This document shows, one piece after another, positions 33,378-42,125 of a stretch of DNA of 64,000 bases. The position numbers and the translations under genes were made by a program. The notes beneath the pieces are model-generated. The model did no database searches and was not told the origin of the DNA. It saw nothing but the letters and a program-made list of their open reading frames with translations. Source of the stretch: an uncultured Acetobacteraceae bacterium (GTDB lineage: Bacteria; Pseudomonadota; Alphaproteobacteria; Acetobacterales; Acetobacteraceae); assembly GCA_903895595.1 (NCBI GenBank), contig CAITUP010000109.1, positions 1-64,000 of the forward strand, in the 5' to 3' direction. Numbering within the stretch: the first letter of the stretch is position 1; each line of letters opens with the position of its first letter.

Positions 33378-33570
33378 AGCGGCATGCGTTCATTCAATGT
33401 TCTATTGTCGTGTTTTGTCGGGAAACTTTACAGCACGCGGATATCCGATACGGAACCGTGGTTTCAGTCGCTTGTACCGCCGCATTTTTCGCAGCTAGCA
33501 CAAGATTTGCATGGTAAGGCCGGCCGTTTGGGGAAACGGCGCGACACAACCCGATTGGGGAGCAACAGAC

Positions 33571-33753
33571 ATGCCGTGGATGAAGGAGCGTCCTACCAGC
33601 CTGTTATGGGCTGCCGCGCTGCTGGCGGTCGCACTGGCCGCGTATGCGGTGCAGCGCTTGCCGACCGACATCAGGGGCCCGCTTCTGCTGTGGGTCCTGG
33701 CATCCGTGCCGCTCGGCATCGCCATCGGCCATTGCGCCCTGGAAGAGCAGTAG
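33571..33753 (+). CDS. Small membrane protein of unknown function
   Basis: This is a predicted 60-residue protein with two hydrophobic segments, SLLWAAALLAVALAAYAV and GPLLLWVLASVPLGIAIG, and polar ends. GGGGAG lies 7 bases before the ATG at 33571, which decides the start; an in-frame ATG at 33511 has no such site. The stop codon directly abuts the end of the convergent dnaE gene. No family is recognised. About 190 bases upstream show no clear feature other than the pcm promoter on the other strand. Confidence 0.6.
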   Translation: MPWMKERPTSLLWAAALLAVALAAYAVQRLPTDIRGPLLLWVLASVPLGIAIGHCALEEQ

Positions 33754-36700
33754 TCAGACCTCTTCGACCTGCTCCACCCCCTGAAGCACCTTCAGGGCCT
33801 GCGCGAGGCGCGGGGTGACGTTGTAACCGCCGGGCAGCGCGATCTCGACGCTCTGATCGGTGCCGAGGCGCGGCACCAACGTGATGCGGCCCTTGCCGCC
33901 GCTCTCCCGCGTCAGAAGGTCGCGGATATGCGGCACGGCGGCGGTTTCGCCCAGCCAGATGCGGATCGACGCCCCGGCATTGGCAGCCGCCTTATCCAGC
34001 GCTTCGACATTGTTCGCGGTGACCCGCATCGCCTCACCTTCCAGCTTGAGCTCCGCTGTCACCAGAACATTGGTGCCCTGCGTTAGGATGTCGCGGGATT
34101 TGGCCAGGACCTCACTGAAACAAGTGACTTCGATGGAGCCCGAGGCGTCGGAAATCCGCACCCAGGCCATGCGGCTGCCGGTGCGGGTGATCCGCTCCTT
34201 GCTGGCGACCACGGTGCCGGCCAGCTTGACGGTCCGCAGCCCGTTCTTCGCCTGGGTTTCCGCGTCGGCCGCACGCACGACGCCAAGGCGGCGCAGCGCC
34301 TGGGTGTAGGCGTCCAGCGGATGGGCCGTGAGGTGAAAACCGACGGCATCGGATTCGAATGCCAGCCGTTCCAGCGACGGCCAGTCCTGGATGTTCGGCA
34401 GCCGCAGCGGTTCGGCGGTGGAGGCGGAAGGGCCACCGAACAACCCGATCTGGCCGCTGGCCTTTTCCTCCTGGTTGGCCTGCGCCCGCCTTAAAATCGT
34501 CTCCGCCACCGCGAACAACCGTGCGCGGTTGTTGTCGATGCTGTCGAAGGCTCCGGCGCGGATCAGGTTTTCAAGCTGCGCCTTGTTGATTTGGCGCGGA
34601 TCGACGCGGCTGGCGAGGTCGGCGCAATCGGCGAATTTTTGCGCGCCTCGCGCGGCGACCAACGATTCCATGGCCGCGAAACCCACGCGCTTCACCGCCG
34701 CCAGCGCGTAACGGATCGCCAGCTTGCCGTCGTCCGTCCGTTCCACCGTATAGTCGGCTTCCGAGGCGTTGATGTCAGGCGGCAGGATTCTGATGTGCGA
34801 CCGTTCCGCTTCCTGCTTCAACGCCGCCAGCCGGTCGGTGTTGTTCAGCGCGAGGCTCATGCACGCCGCGATGAACACTTCCGGGTGGTTCGCTTTCAGC
34901 CACGCGGTTTGATAAGCGACCAACGCATAGGCGGCGGCGTGGGATTTGTTGAAGCCGTAATCGGCGAACTTGGCCATGAGGTCGAACACCTCGGTGGCTT
35001 TCTCCGGCGTAATGCCGCGTTCGGTGGCACCTTTTTGGAAAATGGCCCGCTGCTGTTCCATTTCGGCGGCGATTTTCTTGCCCATCGCGCGACGCAGCAG
35101 ATCGGCGCCGCCCAGGCTGTACCCCGCCATCTTCTGCGAGATCTGCATCACCTGTTCCTGGTAGACCATGATCCCGTAAGTCTCGCCCAGGATTTCCGCC
35201 AATTCGGGATGCGGCGGCTCCCATTTTTCCCCGTGCTTGCGGCGGCAGTAATCGGGAATATTGGCCATCGGGCCGGGACGATACAGCGCGACGGCGGCAA
35301 TGAGATCCTCGAAACGGTCGGGGCGCATCTGGCGCAACGTGTCGCGCATGCCCTGGCCTTCCATCTGGAACACCCCGCCGGCCTCGCCCCGCGCCAGCAT
35401 CTCGTAGGTTTTCTTGTCGTCCAGCGGCAGATGATCCAGATCGACACTGACGCCGAGTTTCGTCAGATAGCCTTTGGCGCGATCGAGAATCGTCAGCGTC
35501 GTCAGGCCCAAAAAGTCGAATTTCACCAGCCCCGCCTGTTCCACGTATTTCATGGAATATTGCGTGACCAGGAAGTCGGATTTCGGGTCCTTGTACAGCG
35601 GCACCAGTTCCACCAACGGCCGGTCGCCGATCACGACACCGGCGGCATGAGTGGAGGCGTGGCGGTACAGGCCCTCCACCTGCAACGCGATTTCGATCAG
35701 GCGTCCGATGCCTTCGTCCTCATCGCGCAACGCTTGCAGCCGCGGTTCGCCCTCGACCGCTTGCGCCAATGTCACCGGTTTCGCGGGATTGTTGGGGATC
35801 AGCTCGGCGACTTTATTTACCTGCCCATACGGCAGCCCCAGAACCCGCCCGACATCGCGCACCGCTGCGCGGGCTTGCAGCTTACCGAAGGTGATGATCT
35901 GCGCCACCCGGTCGCCGCCGTATTCGTTGCGTACATATTCGATGACGCGATCCCGCCCCTCCTGACAGAAATCGATATCGAAATCGGGCATCGACACGCG
36001 TTCCGGGTTGAGGAATCGTTCGAACAGCAGATTGAATTGCAGCGGGTCCAAATCGGTGATCGTCAACGCCCAGGCAGCAACCGAACCGGCCCCCGATCCG
36101 CGGCCGGGGCCGACGGGGATGTTGTTCGCCTTCGACCACTGGATGAAGTCGGCAACAATGAGAAAATAACCGGAGAAGCCCATGTTCGCGATGACGTCCA
36201 GCTCGTAATCCAGGCGTTCGCGGTATTTCTGGCGCTTGGCCTCGTCGGCTTTGACGTCGTCCATGCGGCGCGTCAGGCCCTCAATGGCCATGGCGCGGAC
36301 GGTTTGTTCCTCGGTCGCGCCTTCGTTGACCTTGGGGCAGGTCGGCAGCAGCGGCTTGCGGGTTTCCGCCATGATCGCGCAGCTTTTGGCGATGGCGACG
36401 GTGTTGTCGCATGCCTCGGGCAGGTCGGCGAACAGCGCGCGCATGACCGGTGCGGATTTGAACCAATGCTCGGGGGTGACGCGGCGGCGATCCTGTTCCG
36501 ACAGCAGCCTTCCCTCGGCGATGCACAGCAAGGCGTCATGGGCTTCGTGCATGCCGGGGGTGGCGAACATGCAGTCGTTGGTGGCGACCAGCGGCAGGCC
36601 GCGGGCATCGGCCAGCGCAATCATGCCGGGTTCGATGGCACGATCGATTTCCAGGCCGTGACGGTGCAGTTCCATCATGGTGCGGCCGGGGAAGGCTTCC

Positions 36701-37179
36701 AGCATCATCGCCAGCAGCCGCTCGGCCTCCGGCATCTGGCCTTCCTGCAACAGGCGCCCGATCGGACCGGTCGTGCCGCCGGTCAGCAAAATCAACCCCC
36801 CGGCATGCGCCGCGATCCGGTCCCACGTCTGTTGCGGTTTCAGGCTCGGGTCCGTGTCGAGGAAGCCCTGGCTGGACAGCCGCTGGAGATTGGCGAGGCC
36901 TTCCGCGTTTTGCGCCAGCAGCACGATCGGGTCCGGGTTCAGCCGAGCATTGTCGGCGCGGGTCAGCGCGATCTGGCACCCGATGATCGGTTGGATACCC
37001 TTGCCCGAGCAGTATTGGGAGAATTCGAGGGCGCCGAACAGGTTGCCGGAGTCGGTGATGGCGACCGCCGGCATATGGGCGTCTTTCGCCAAAGCCGCGA
37101 GCTTGTCCACGCGAATGGCACCCTCGCTGAGGGAGTAGGCGGAATGGGCGCGGAGGTGGATGAAATCTGCGTGGGGCAT
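33754..37179 (-). CDS. dnaE: DNA polymerase III alpha subunit
   Basis: This 1141-residue replicative polymerase is complete. The N-terminal PHP domain starts HLRAHSAYSLSEGAIRVDKL and continues AVAITDSGNLFGALEFSQYC. The polymerase core has PVGPGRGSGAGSVAAWAL and the catalytic aspartates in MPDFDIDFCQEGRDRVIEYV near residue 400. GVFQMEGQGMRDTLRQMRPD and the C-terminal OB-fold (KERITRTGSRMAWVRISDAS) follow in the usual order. Its size and domain set fit DnaE1. A long open frame on the other strand inside it is only a codon-bias effect. Confidence 0.97.
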   Translation of the reverse strand: MPHADFIHLRAHSAYSLSEGAIRVDKLAALAKDAHMPAVAITDSGNLFGALEFSQYCSGKGIQPIIGCQIALTRADNARLNPDPIVLLAQNAEGLANLQRLSSQGFLDTDPSLKPQQTWDRIAAHAGGLILLTGGTTGPIGRLLQEGQMPEAERLLAMMLEAFPGRTMMELHRHGLEIDRAIEPGMIALADARGLPLVATNDCMFATPGMHEAHDALLCIAEGRLLSEQDRRRVTPEHWFKSAPVMRALFADLPEACDNTVAIAKSCAIMAETRKPLLPTCPKVNEGATEEQTVRAMAIEGLTRRMDDVKADEAKRQKYRERLDYELDVIANMGFSGYFLIVADFIQWSKANNIPVGPGRGSGAGSVAAWALTITDLDPLQFNLLFERFLNPERVSMPDFDIDFCQEGRDRVIEYVRNEYGGDRVAQIITFGKLQARAAVRDVGRVLGLPYGQVNKVAELIPNNPAKPVTLAQAVEGEPRLQALRDEDEGIGRLIEIALQVEGLYRHASTHAAGVVIGDRPLVELVPLYKDPKSDFLVTQYSMKYVEQAGLVKFDFLGLTTLTILDRAKGYLTKLGVSVDLDHLPLDDKKTYEMLARGEAGGVFQMEGQGMRDTLRQMRPDRFEDLIAAVALYRPGPMANIPDYCRRKHGEKWEPPHPELAEILGETYGIMVYQEQVMQISQKMAGYSLGGADLLRRAMGKKIAAEMEQQRAIFQKGATERGITPEKATEVFDLMAKFADYGFNKSHAAAYALVAYQTAWLKANHPEVFIAACMSLALNNTDRLAALKQEAERSHIRILPPDINASEADYTVERTDDGKLAIRYALAAVKRVGFAAMESLVAARGAQKFADCADLASRVDPRQINKAQLENLIRAGAFDSIDNNRARLFAVAETILRRAQANQEEKASGQIGLFGGPSASTAEPLRLPNIQDWPSLERLAFESDAVGFHLTAHPLDAYTQALRRLGVVRAADAETQAKNGLRTVKLAGTVVASKERITRTGSRMAWVRISDASGSIEVTCFSEVLAKSRDILTQGTNVLVTAELKLEGEAMRVTANNVEALDKAAANAGASIRIWLGETAAVPHIRDLLTRESGGKGRITLVPRLGTDQSVEIALPGGYNVTPRLAQALKVLQGVEQVEEV

Positions 37180-37247
37180 GCGGGGAGTCTAGCGGGGTGC
37201 GGGGAGTCGGGGGAAGCGGGGTTTTGCCTCGCTCCCCCCGCCCGCGT

Positions 37248-38150
37248 TCACCCGAACGTCGCGAACACTTCCTCGATGGCCTTCAATTGGTTCCCCGCCG
37301 CCGAGGACGGGACGATGATCAAATCCTTCACGCCCGCAGCCTGCCAAGCCTTCACGCCGTCGCGGACCTTGGCGGCGGGGCCGAACAGGGAGTTGTCCTC
37401 CAGCCATTTGTCGCTGAAGCAGCCGGGCACGTCGGCGTTGCGGCCCTCGGCGATGGCTTTTTCGATGGCCGCCATTTCCGCCTCATAGCCGGCTTCCTTC
37501 CAGTAATTGCGGTAGTTCGGCAGGAACCCGTAGCTCGTCAGGGTGCGGCGGTTCACTGCTTTGGCGGCTTCCACATCGTCGCTGATGCAGGTCGGGATCA
37601 TGTTGCCGATAAAGAAGTCGGGGTCGTTGCGCTTGGCCTCCGGCAGCGCCGCCAGGGACGTGCCCATGTGCGACAGGGACGCGTTGGCGAACACCACGCC
37701 TTCCGCGATTTCGCCGGCCAGTGCGACCATGCGCTTGCGCAGCGCCGCGATGATGATCGGCGGCAACGTGCCGAGGCCTTCCTGCGCGCGAAACCGTTCC
37801 ACGAACGACCGGATATCGCCGAGCGGCTTGCCGGGGGTGACGCCCATGCGGACGTGGGAGGGGCCGTGGGCGACGCCGATGCCCAGGCGGAAGCGGCCGC
37901 CCGAGACCTCATGCATCACCGCCGCGCTCTGGGCGAAGTCGGTGACGGTGCGCTGGTAGATGGGCGCGATGGCGGTGCCGAACGCGATGGTTTCCGTCTG
38001 CCACGACAGCGCCTCGCACAACGACATATTGCCGAAGGGGCTGGGGGAGAAAATGCCGGCGAAGCCGCGCTTTTCGACCTCGCGGGCCAGTTCCAGCGTG
38101 CGGCGGCGGCGGCCGGGGACGGCGATGAGGCAGAGGGCGGGGAGGTTCAT
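37248..38150 (-). CDS. LLM class flavin-dependent oxidoreductase
   Basis: This 300-residue protein resembles bacterial-luciferase-like monooxygenases and F420- or FMN-dependent reductases. Characteristic parts are REVEKRGFAGIFSPSPFGNM, ETIAFGTAIAPIYQRTVTDF and VMHEVSGGRFRLGIGVAHGP. A C-terminal stretch (AWQAAGVKDLIIVPSSAAG) closes the barrel. The cofactor and substrate are not known. Its promoter is superimposed on that of the divergent citryl-CoA-lyase-like gene, so the two are probably regulated together or against each other. Confidence 0.86.
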   Translation of the reverse strand: MNLPALCLIAVPGRRRRTLELAREVEKRGFAGIFSPSPFGNMSLCEALSWQTETIAFGTAIAPIYQRTVTDFAQSAAVMHEVSGGRFRLGIGVAHGPSHVRMGVTPGKPLGDIRSFVERFRAQEGLGTLPPIIIAALRKRMVALAGEIAEGVVFANASLSHMGTSLAALPEAKRNDPDFFIGNMIPTCISDDVEAAKAVNRRTLTSYGFLPNYRNYWKEAGYEAEMAAIEKAIAEGRNADVPGCFSDKWLEDNSLFGPAAKVRDGVKAWQAAGVKDLIIVPSSAAGNQLKAIEEVFATFG

Positions 38151-38180
38151 GTCAAAGGGTTCCTTGGATCGGTTGCCCCC

Positions 38181-38212
38181 AGGTTAGACCGGGCGGACGG
38201 CGGTGATAAGGT
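38181..38212. promoter_or_regulatory. Superimposed divergent promoters
   Basis: Plus strand: TTAGAC (38184-38189), 17 bases, TAAGGT (38207-38212), 35 bases before the ATG at 38242. Minus strand: TTATCA (38204-38209), 17 bases, TAACCT (38181-38186), 36 bases before the ATG at 38150. Each -10 box overlaps the other promoter's -35 box, so both cannot be occupied at once. Confidence 0.6.
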
Positions 38213-38241
38213 CGGCGTCCCAAACAGGAGGATCGAACCCC

Positions 38242-39003
38242 ATGGCCAAACCCGCCCCGAAAACTCGCATCGCCCACTCCGACGAAACCACCGTCACCAT
38301 CCGCGGCAAGAGCCTGATGGACGATCTGATCGGCAAGCTGTCGTTCACCGAGACGATGTACTTTCTCATCAAGCACCGCCCACCGACCGCGGCGGAGACT
38401 CGGGTGCTGGACGCGTGTTTGGTGACGCTGATGGAGCACGGGTTCACCCCGTCGTCTCTGGTCGCGCGCATGGTGCACGACAGCGTCCCGGATCAGGTGC
38501 AGGTGGCGATGGCGGCGGGGCTGCTGACCATCGGCGGCGTGTTCGTCGGCACCATGGAAGGCTGCGCCAAAATCCTGCAGGCCGGGATCGAGGCCGGGGG
38601 CGATCTGGATGCCTATTGCACGCAGGTGGTGAAGGAACATCGCGCCGCCCGCAAAGCCATGCCCGGCTTCGGCCACCCCTTCCACAAGCCGGACGATCCC
38701 CGCTCGGTGCGCCTGTTCGAGGTCGCGGCCGAGGTCGGTCTGCGCGGGAAATACGTGGACTTGCTGCACCGGTTGAGCGCCGCCGTCGACCGCGAATACG
38801 GCCGGCATCTGACCATCAACGCCACCGGCGCGATCGGATCGCTGATGCTGGAGATCGGCATCCCCGCGGAGATCATGCGCGCCATCGCGGTTGTGTCCCG
38901 CTGCGGCGGTTTGCCGGGCCATATTCTGGAGGAGATGGAAATGCCGACGGCCCGCACGCTGTGGGCGCTGGCGGAGGAGCATGTGCCCTACGACGGGGTG
39001 TAA
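38242..39003 (+). CDS. Citryl-CoA lyase-like protein (small citrate synthase family)
   Basis: This 253-residue protein resembles the citrate-synthase fold family in its short form. Recognisable parts are KSLMDDLIGKLSFTETMYFL, AAGLLTIGGVFVGTMEGCAK and AMPGFGHPFHKPDDPRSVRL, the last with the active-site histidines. Members annotated as citryl-CoA lyase split citryl-CoA into acetyl-CoA and oxaloacetate. It is far shorter than the 370-430 residues of housekeeping citrate synthases, so a lyase or other C-C bond enzyme is preferred. CAGGAGG lies 9 bases before the ATG. It diverges from the LLM oxidoreductase gene. Confidence 0.82.
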   Translation: MAKPAPKTRIAHSDETTVTIRGKSLMDDLIGKLSFTETMYFLIKHRPPTAAETRVLDACLVTLMEHGFTPSSLVARMVHDSVPDQVQVAMAAGLLTIGGVFVGTMEGCAKILQAGIEAGGDLDAYCTQVVKEHRAARKAMPGFGHPFHKPDDPRSVRLFEVAAEVGLRGKYVDLLHRLSAAVDREYGRHLTINATGAIGSLMLEIGIPAEIMRAIAVVSRCGGLPGHILEEMEMPTARTLWALAEEHVPYDGV

Positions 39004-39066
39004 CGGGGGCGCAAATTTCTTTGCCCGCGTTAACTCTTTCTTAACATTTTTTCGGAAGGATGGATC

Positions 39067-39090
39067 GCCGGCGGGAATTGGCCCGCCGGC
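39067..39090 (+). promoter_or_regulatory. Perfect 9-bp hairpin upstream of the 26-codon gene
   Basis: GCCGGCGGG (39067-39075) and CCCGCCGGC (39082-39090) enclose the loop AATTGG. It lies between the citryl-CoA-lyase-like stop and the Shine-Dalgarno site of the peptide gene. It may end the upstream transcript, protect the 5' end or control the peptide. No U-rich tail follows. Confidence 0.5.
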
Positions 39091-39109
39091 TTAACCAAGG
39101 AGGTGCGAG

Positions 39110-39190
39110 ATGGTGGAACATCTCTTTGTCCTGCCGCTGATAATCGTGATCATTGAGGTCAAAGTCAAGATCATCGTGAAGAAGCGGTAG
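39110..39190 (+). CDS. Predicted 26-residue hydrophobic peptide with basic C-terminus
   Basis: An ATG at 39110 follows a near-ideal AAGGAGG sequence (39098-39104, spacing 5). The 26-codon frame encodes a short acidic start, a hydrophobic core (LFVLPLIIVII) and a lysine-rich end (KVKIIVKKR), then TAG. Hairpins flank it on both sides, at 39067-39090 and 39198-39224. A possible promoter (TTGCCC, 15 bases, TAACAT at 39042-39047) lies upstream. The layout fits a membrane-inserted small protein; type I toxins and regulatory peptides look like this. It has no recognised family. Chance cannot be excluded for so short a frame, but ribosome site, frame and terminator all agree. Confidence 0.5.
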   Translation: MVEHLFVLPLIIVIIEVKVKIIVKKR

Positions 39191-39197
39191 GGCGAAG

Positions 39198-39224
39198 GGC
39201 CGGTCCGTCTTTGACGGGCCGGCC
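39198..39224 (+). terminator. Strong hairpin after the peptide gene
   Basis: GGCCGGTCCGTC (39198-39209) pairs with GACGGGCCGGCC (39213-39224) across the loop TTT, 12 pairs including one G-U. It starts 7 bases after the TAG of the 26-codon frame. A T-tract is lacking, so termination is likely but not certain. Confidence 0.6.
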
Positions 39225-39277
39225 TGCCCCCAGACTCCTCGGTTGACACCGCCGCCTGTGCGGCCCCCCATCGCAGC

Positions 39278-40174
39278 ATGATCGATAAACTGGAAATGAT
39301 GCTGGCGCTCGCCCGCGAACAGCATTTCGGACGAGCAGCGGAGGCGTGCGGGATCACCCAGCCCACGCTGTCGGCCGGCCTGAAACAGCTGGAGGAAAGC
39401 CTGGGCGTTCTGCTGGTCCGCCGCCGGTCCCGCTTCCTGGGCTTCACGCCCGAGGGTGTCCGCGTGCTGGATTGGGCCAGACGCATCGTCGGCGACACCC
39501 GTGCCATGCGGCAGGAAATCCGCGCACTGCAACGCGGCCTGGCCGGGCATCTGCGGATCGCGGCGATCCCCACGGCGCTGCCGATCGTCGCCGCTCTGAC
39601 CACGCCGTTGCATGTTGGCCACCCGGAGATTGTGTTTACCATCCTGTCCCGTACGTCGATCGAGGTGCTCAGCCTGCTCGACAATCTGGAGGTCGATGCC
39701 GGGCTCACCTATGTCGACAACGAACCGCTCGGCCCGGTGCGGTCGGTGCCGCTGTATTTCGAACATTACCGGCTGCTGGTGGCGGCGGATCATCCGCTGG
39801 GCACGCGCGACAGCGTTACCTGGGCGGAGGTCGGCGGTATTCCGCTTTGTTTGCTGACACCGGACATGCAGAACCGCCGGATCATCGACCGGCGTCTGGC
39901 AGATGCGGGGGTCGATCCCGCGCCCACATTGCAATCGAACTCGATGGTCGTGTTGTTCTCCCACGTGCGGACCGGTCAATGGGCGAGCGTGATGCCCGCC
40001 GTCCTGGCGGAGACCATGGGCCTGGGGGATCCGATCCGAGCTATTCCCATCGCCGATCCCGAACCGGCACCGACCGTCGGGCTGGTGTATCCACGCCGCG
40101 AACCCATGACTCCGTTGACCGCGGCGCTGGTGGGGGAGGCATTGAAGCTGGGGAAAGCGTGGATGCCCGCGTGA
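39278..40174 (+). CDS. LysR family transcriptional regulator
   Basis: This 298-residue protein has the LysR winged-helix domain at residues 1-60 (MMLALAREQHFGRAAEACGI followed by TQPTLSAGLKQLEESLG) and a C-terminal effector domain (LRIAAIPTALPIVAALTTPL onwards). LysR proteins usually bind near their own gene and activate a target in response to a small molecule. No divergent partner is adjacent: the plus-strand neighbours are the 26-codon gene and a penicillin-binding protein gene. A perfect TTGACA lies at 39243-39248, but no good -10 box follows. The target is unknown. Confidence 0.92.
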   Translation: MIDKLEMMLALAREQHFGRAAEACGITQPTLSAGLKQLEESLGVLLVRRRSRFLGFTPEGVRVLDWARRIVGDTRAMRQEIRALQRGLAGHLRIAAIPTALPIVAALTTPLHVGHPEIVFTILSRTSIEVLSLLDNLEVDAGLTYVDNEPLGPVRSVPLYFEHYRLLVAADHPLGTRDSVTWAEVGGIPLCLLTPDMQNRRIIDRRLADAGVDPAPTLQSNSMVVLFSHVRTGQWASVMPAVLAETMGLGDPIRAIPIADPEPAPTVGLVYPRREPMTPLTAALVGEALKLGKAWMPA

Positions 40175-40220
40175 GCCGGCCCCCTACCGGCGCGCGGCCA
40201 AGCTTGCGATAGAGCCACGG

Positions 40221-42056
40221 ATGTCCCGAGCGCCTCGCCCCCCTTCCGCGGTTCGCGTCCCGCCCCGTGTTGCCCCGCCGTCTGCCAAGCCGCCGGAGGG
40301 GAAGCGGCGTCCGCCCGCGCCTGTGCCGGCGCCCAAACGCCGCCGCTGGTTCGGGGCGGTGGCCAAATGGGGCGTTATCCTCGCGATTTGGGGTTCGCTC
40401 GCGTTGACAGGGGTTGTGCTGTGGTTCGCCCGCGATCTGCCTCGCCCGGAATCCGCACTGGATGCGGTGCGTCGGCCGAGCCTGACGCTGCAGGATCGAT
40501 CCGGCCAGATTTTCGCGACGTTCGGGGATGTGGTGGGGGATTCGCTGCGGCTGAAGGATATGCCCCCTGCTCTGCCCGCCGCGCTGATCGCGGTGGAGGA
40601 CCGGCGCTTCTGGCATCACCCCGGCATCGATCCGATCGGGCTGGCCCGCGCCGCCTACGTGAACGTGACCAGCGGGCGGCTGGTGCAGGGCGGGTCCACC
40701 ATCACGCAACAGGTCGCCAAGACGCTGTTTCTGACCAACGCCCGCACCGTCCGGCGCAAAGTGCAGGAGCTGCTGCTGACGATCTGGCTGTCCCGCAGTT
40801 TCAGCAAACAGGAGATTCTGGAGATCTATCTAAACCGGGTCTACCTCGGCTCCGGCGCTTGGGGCGTGGACGCGGCATCGCGGATGTATTTCGGGGTGTC
40901 GGCGCGCAAGGCCAATCTGTGGCAATCGGCAATGCTGGCCGGCCTGCCTCGGGCGCCGTCTCGCATCAACCCACGCACCAACCCCGCCGGCGCCATCGCC
41001 CGCGCGAAGGAGGTTCTTGCCGCGATGGCCGATACCGGAGCGATCTCGGCGGCGCAGGCACAGGAGGCCATCGCGCAGATCGCGCTGCCGCCCACGCCCA
41101 CTATCGCCCCCGGCTGGTTCGCCGACTGGACCGCCGAACAGGCGACCGGCGTGTTGCCGGAGAACGCCGACGCGACGCTGCGCACGACGCTCGACCGGCG
41201 AATTCAGGAAGTCGCTGAAACACGGTTGGCCGCGCTACTGGATGGTCCGGGGGCCTTAGCGGGGGTGACGCAGGGGGCAGTGGTGGTGCTCGATCCGGTC
41301 TCGGGCGCGGTGCGGGCCATGGTCGGCGGGCGCGATTATCGGACCAGCCCCTATAACAGGGCCGTGCTGTCGCGCCGGCAGCCGGGTTCGGCTTTCAAAC
41401 CGTTTACTTGGCTGACCGCGCTGGAAGGCGGAGCGCGGCCCGACGATACGGTGGTGGATGCGCCGGTCCGCATCGGCAACTGGAGCCCGCAGAACTTCGA
41501 ACGCCGGTTCATGGGAGAGGTCTCGCTGGAAGAAGCCCTGGCCGAATCCATCAACACCGTCGCCGCGCGCCTTCTGGTGCAATACGGTGGTCCCCGCGCC
41601 GTGGCATCGACCGCCGCTCGGTTGGGGATAGCGGACAAGCTGCCGAACGACGCGTCTTTGGCGCTCGGCACCGGGGAGGTCGGGCTGCTGGAACTGACCG
41701 GCGCCTACGCCACGTTCTTCAATGGCGGGCGGCGGATCGTGCCTTATGCCATCGAACGAGGGGCGCACCCGCCGCCCGAGCAAGCGGTGGACCCGAACCT
41801 CGCGGCGATGATGGCGCGGATGATGACGGCGGTGGTGGCACACGGTACCGGCAAGGCGGCGGCGGTCGGCGGACGGGCCGTCGCGGGGAAGACCGGCACA
41901 ACGTCCGATTTCCGCGATGCCTGGTTCGTGGGGTGGGTGGATGGGACGATGATCGGGGTGTGGCTGGGGAATGACGACAACCGGCCGATGAAGAACGTGC
42001 AGGGCGGCGGGTTGCCGGCGCGGCTGTTTCACGACATCGCGGCGGTGGTGCGGTAG
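40221..42056 (+). CDS. Class A penicillin-binding protein (PBP1A family)
   Basis: This 611-residue bifunctional cell-wall synthase has a proline-rich cytoplasmic start, one membrane helix at about 48-70 (WGVILAIWGSLALTGVVLWF), and then a glycosyltransferase domain (GT51). The GT catalytic glutamate is Glu126 in AVEDRRFWHHPGIDP, with GGSTITQQVAKTLF and KVQELLLTIWLSRSFSKQEI downstream. The transpeptidase domain has the nucleophile Ser390 in PGSAFKPFTW, the SxN motif in AESINTVAA and Lys557 in AGKTGTTSDFRDAWFVG. It is shorter than E. coli PBP1A but has all catalytic motifs. Confidence 0.93.
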   Translation: MSRAPRPPSAVRVPPRVAPPSAKPPEGKRRPPAPVPAPKRRRWFGAVAKWGVILAIWGSLALTGVVLWFARDLPRPESALDAVRRPSLTLQDRSGQIFATFGDVVGDSLRLKDMPPALPAALIAVEDRRFWHHPGIDPIGLARAAYVNVTSGRLVQGGSTITQQVAKTLFLTNARTVRRKVQELLLTIWLSRSFSKQEILEIYLNRVYLGSGAWGVDAASRMYFGVSARKANLWQSAMLAGLPRAPSRINPRTNPAGAIARAKEVLAAMADTGAISAAQAQEAIAQIALPPTPTIAPGWFADWTAEQATGVLPENADATLRTTLDRRIQEVAETRLAALLDGPGALAGVTQGAVVVLDPVSGAVRAMVGGRDYRTSPYNRAVLSRRQPGSAFKPFTWLTALEGGARPDDTVVDAPVRIGNWSPQNFERRFMGEVSLEEALAESINTVAARLLVQYGGPRAVASTAARLGIADKLPNDASLALGTGEVGLLELTGAYATFFNGGRRIVPYAIERGAHPPPEQAVDPNLAAMMARMMTAVVAHGTGKAAAVGGRAVAGKTGTTSDFRDAWFVGWVDGTMIGVWLGNDDNRPMKNVQGGGLPARLFHDIAAVVR

Positions 42057-42082
42057 CCAGCCGGACGAAAATGGTGGCCGCG

Positions 42083-42100
42083 GTAAGGCAAATGCCTTAC
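42083..42100. promoter_or_regulatory. Palindrome upstream of the PrlF/YhaV module: candidate operator
   Basis: GTAAGGCA (42083-42090) and TGCCTTAC (42093-42100) are perfect 8-base arms with AA between. The site lies 26 bases before the antitoxin ATG. AbrB-fold antitoxins commonly bind such sites to repress their own operon. Confidence 0.5.
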
Positions 42101-42125
42101 ATTCCGCCTGGAAGGAGCCACCTGC

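Noticed and set aside
34591-37488. Very long open frame (965 codons) on the plus strand opposite dnaE
   Set aside because: It is the antisense of a complete dnaE in GC-rich DNA; the encoded sequence is low-complexity and has no family.
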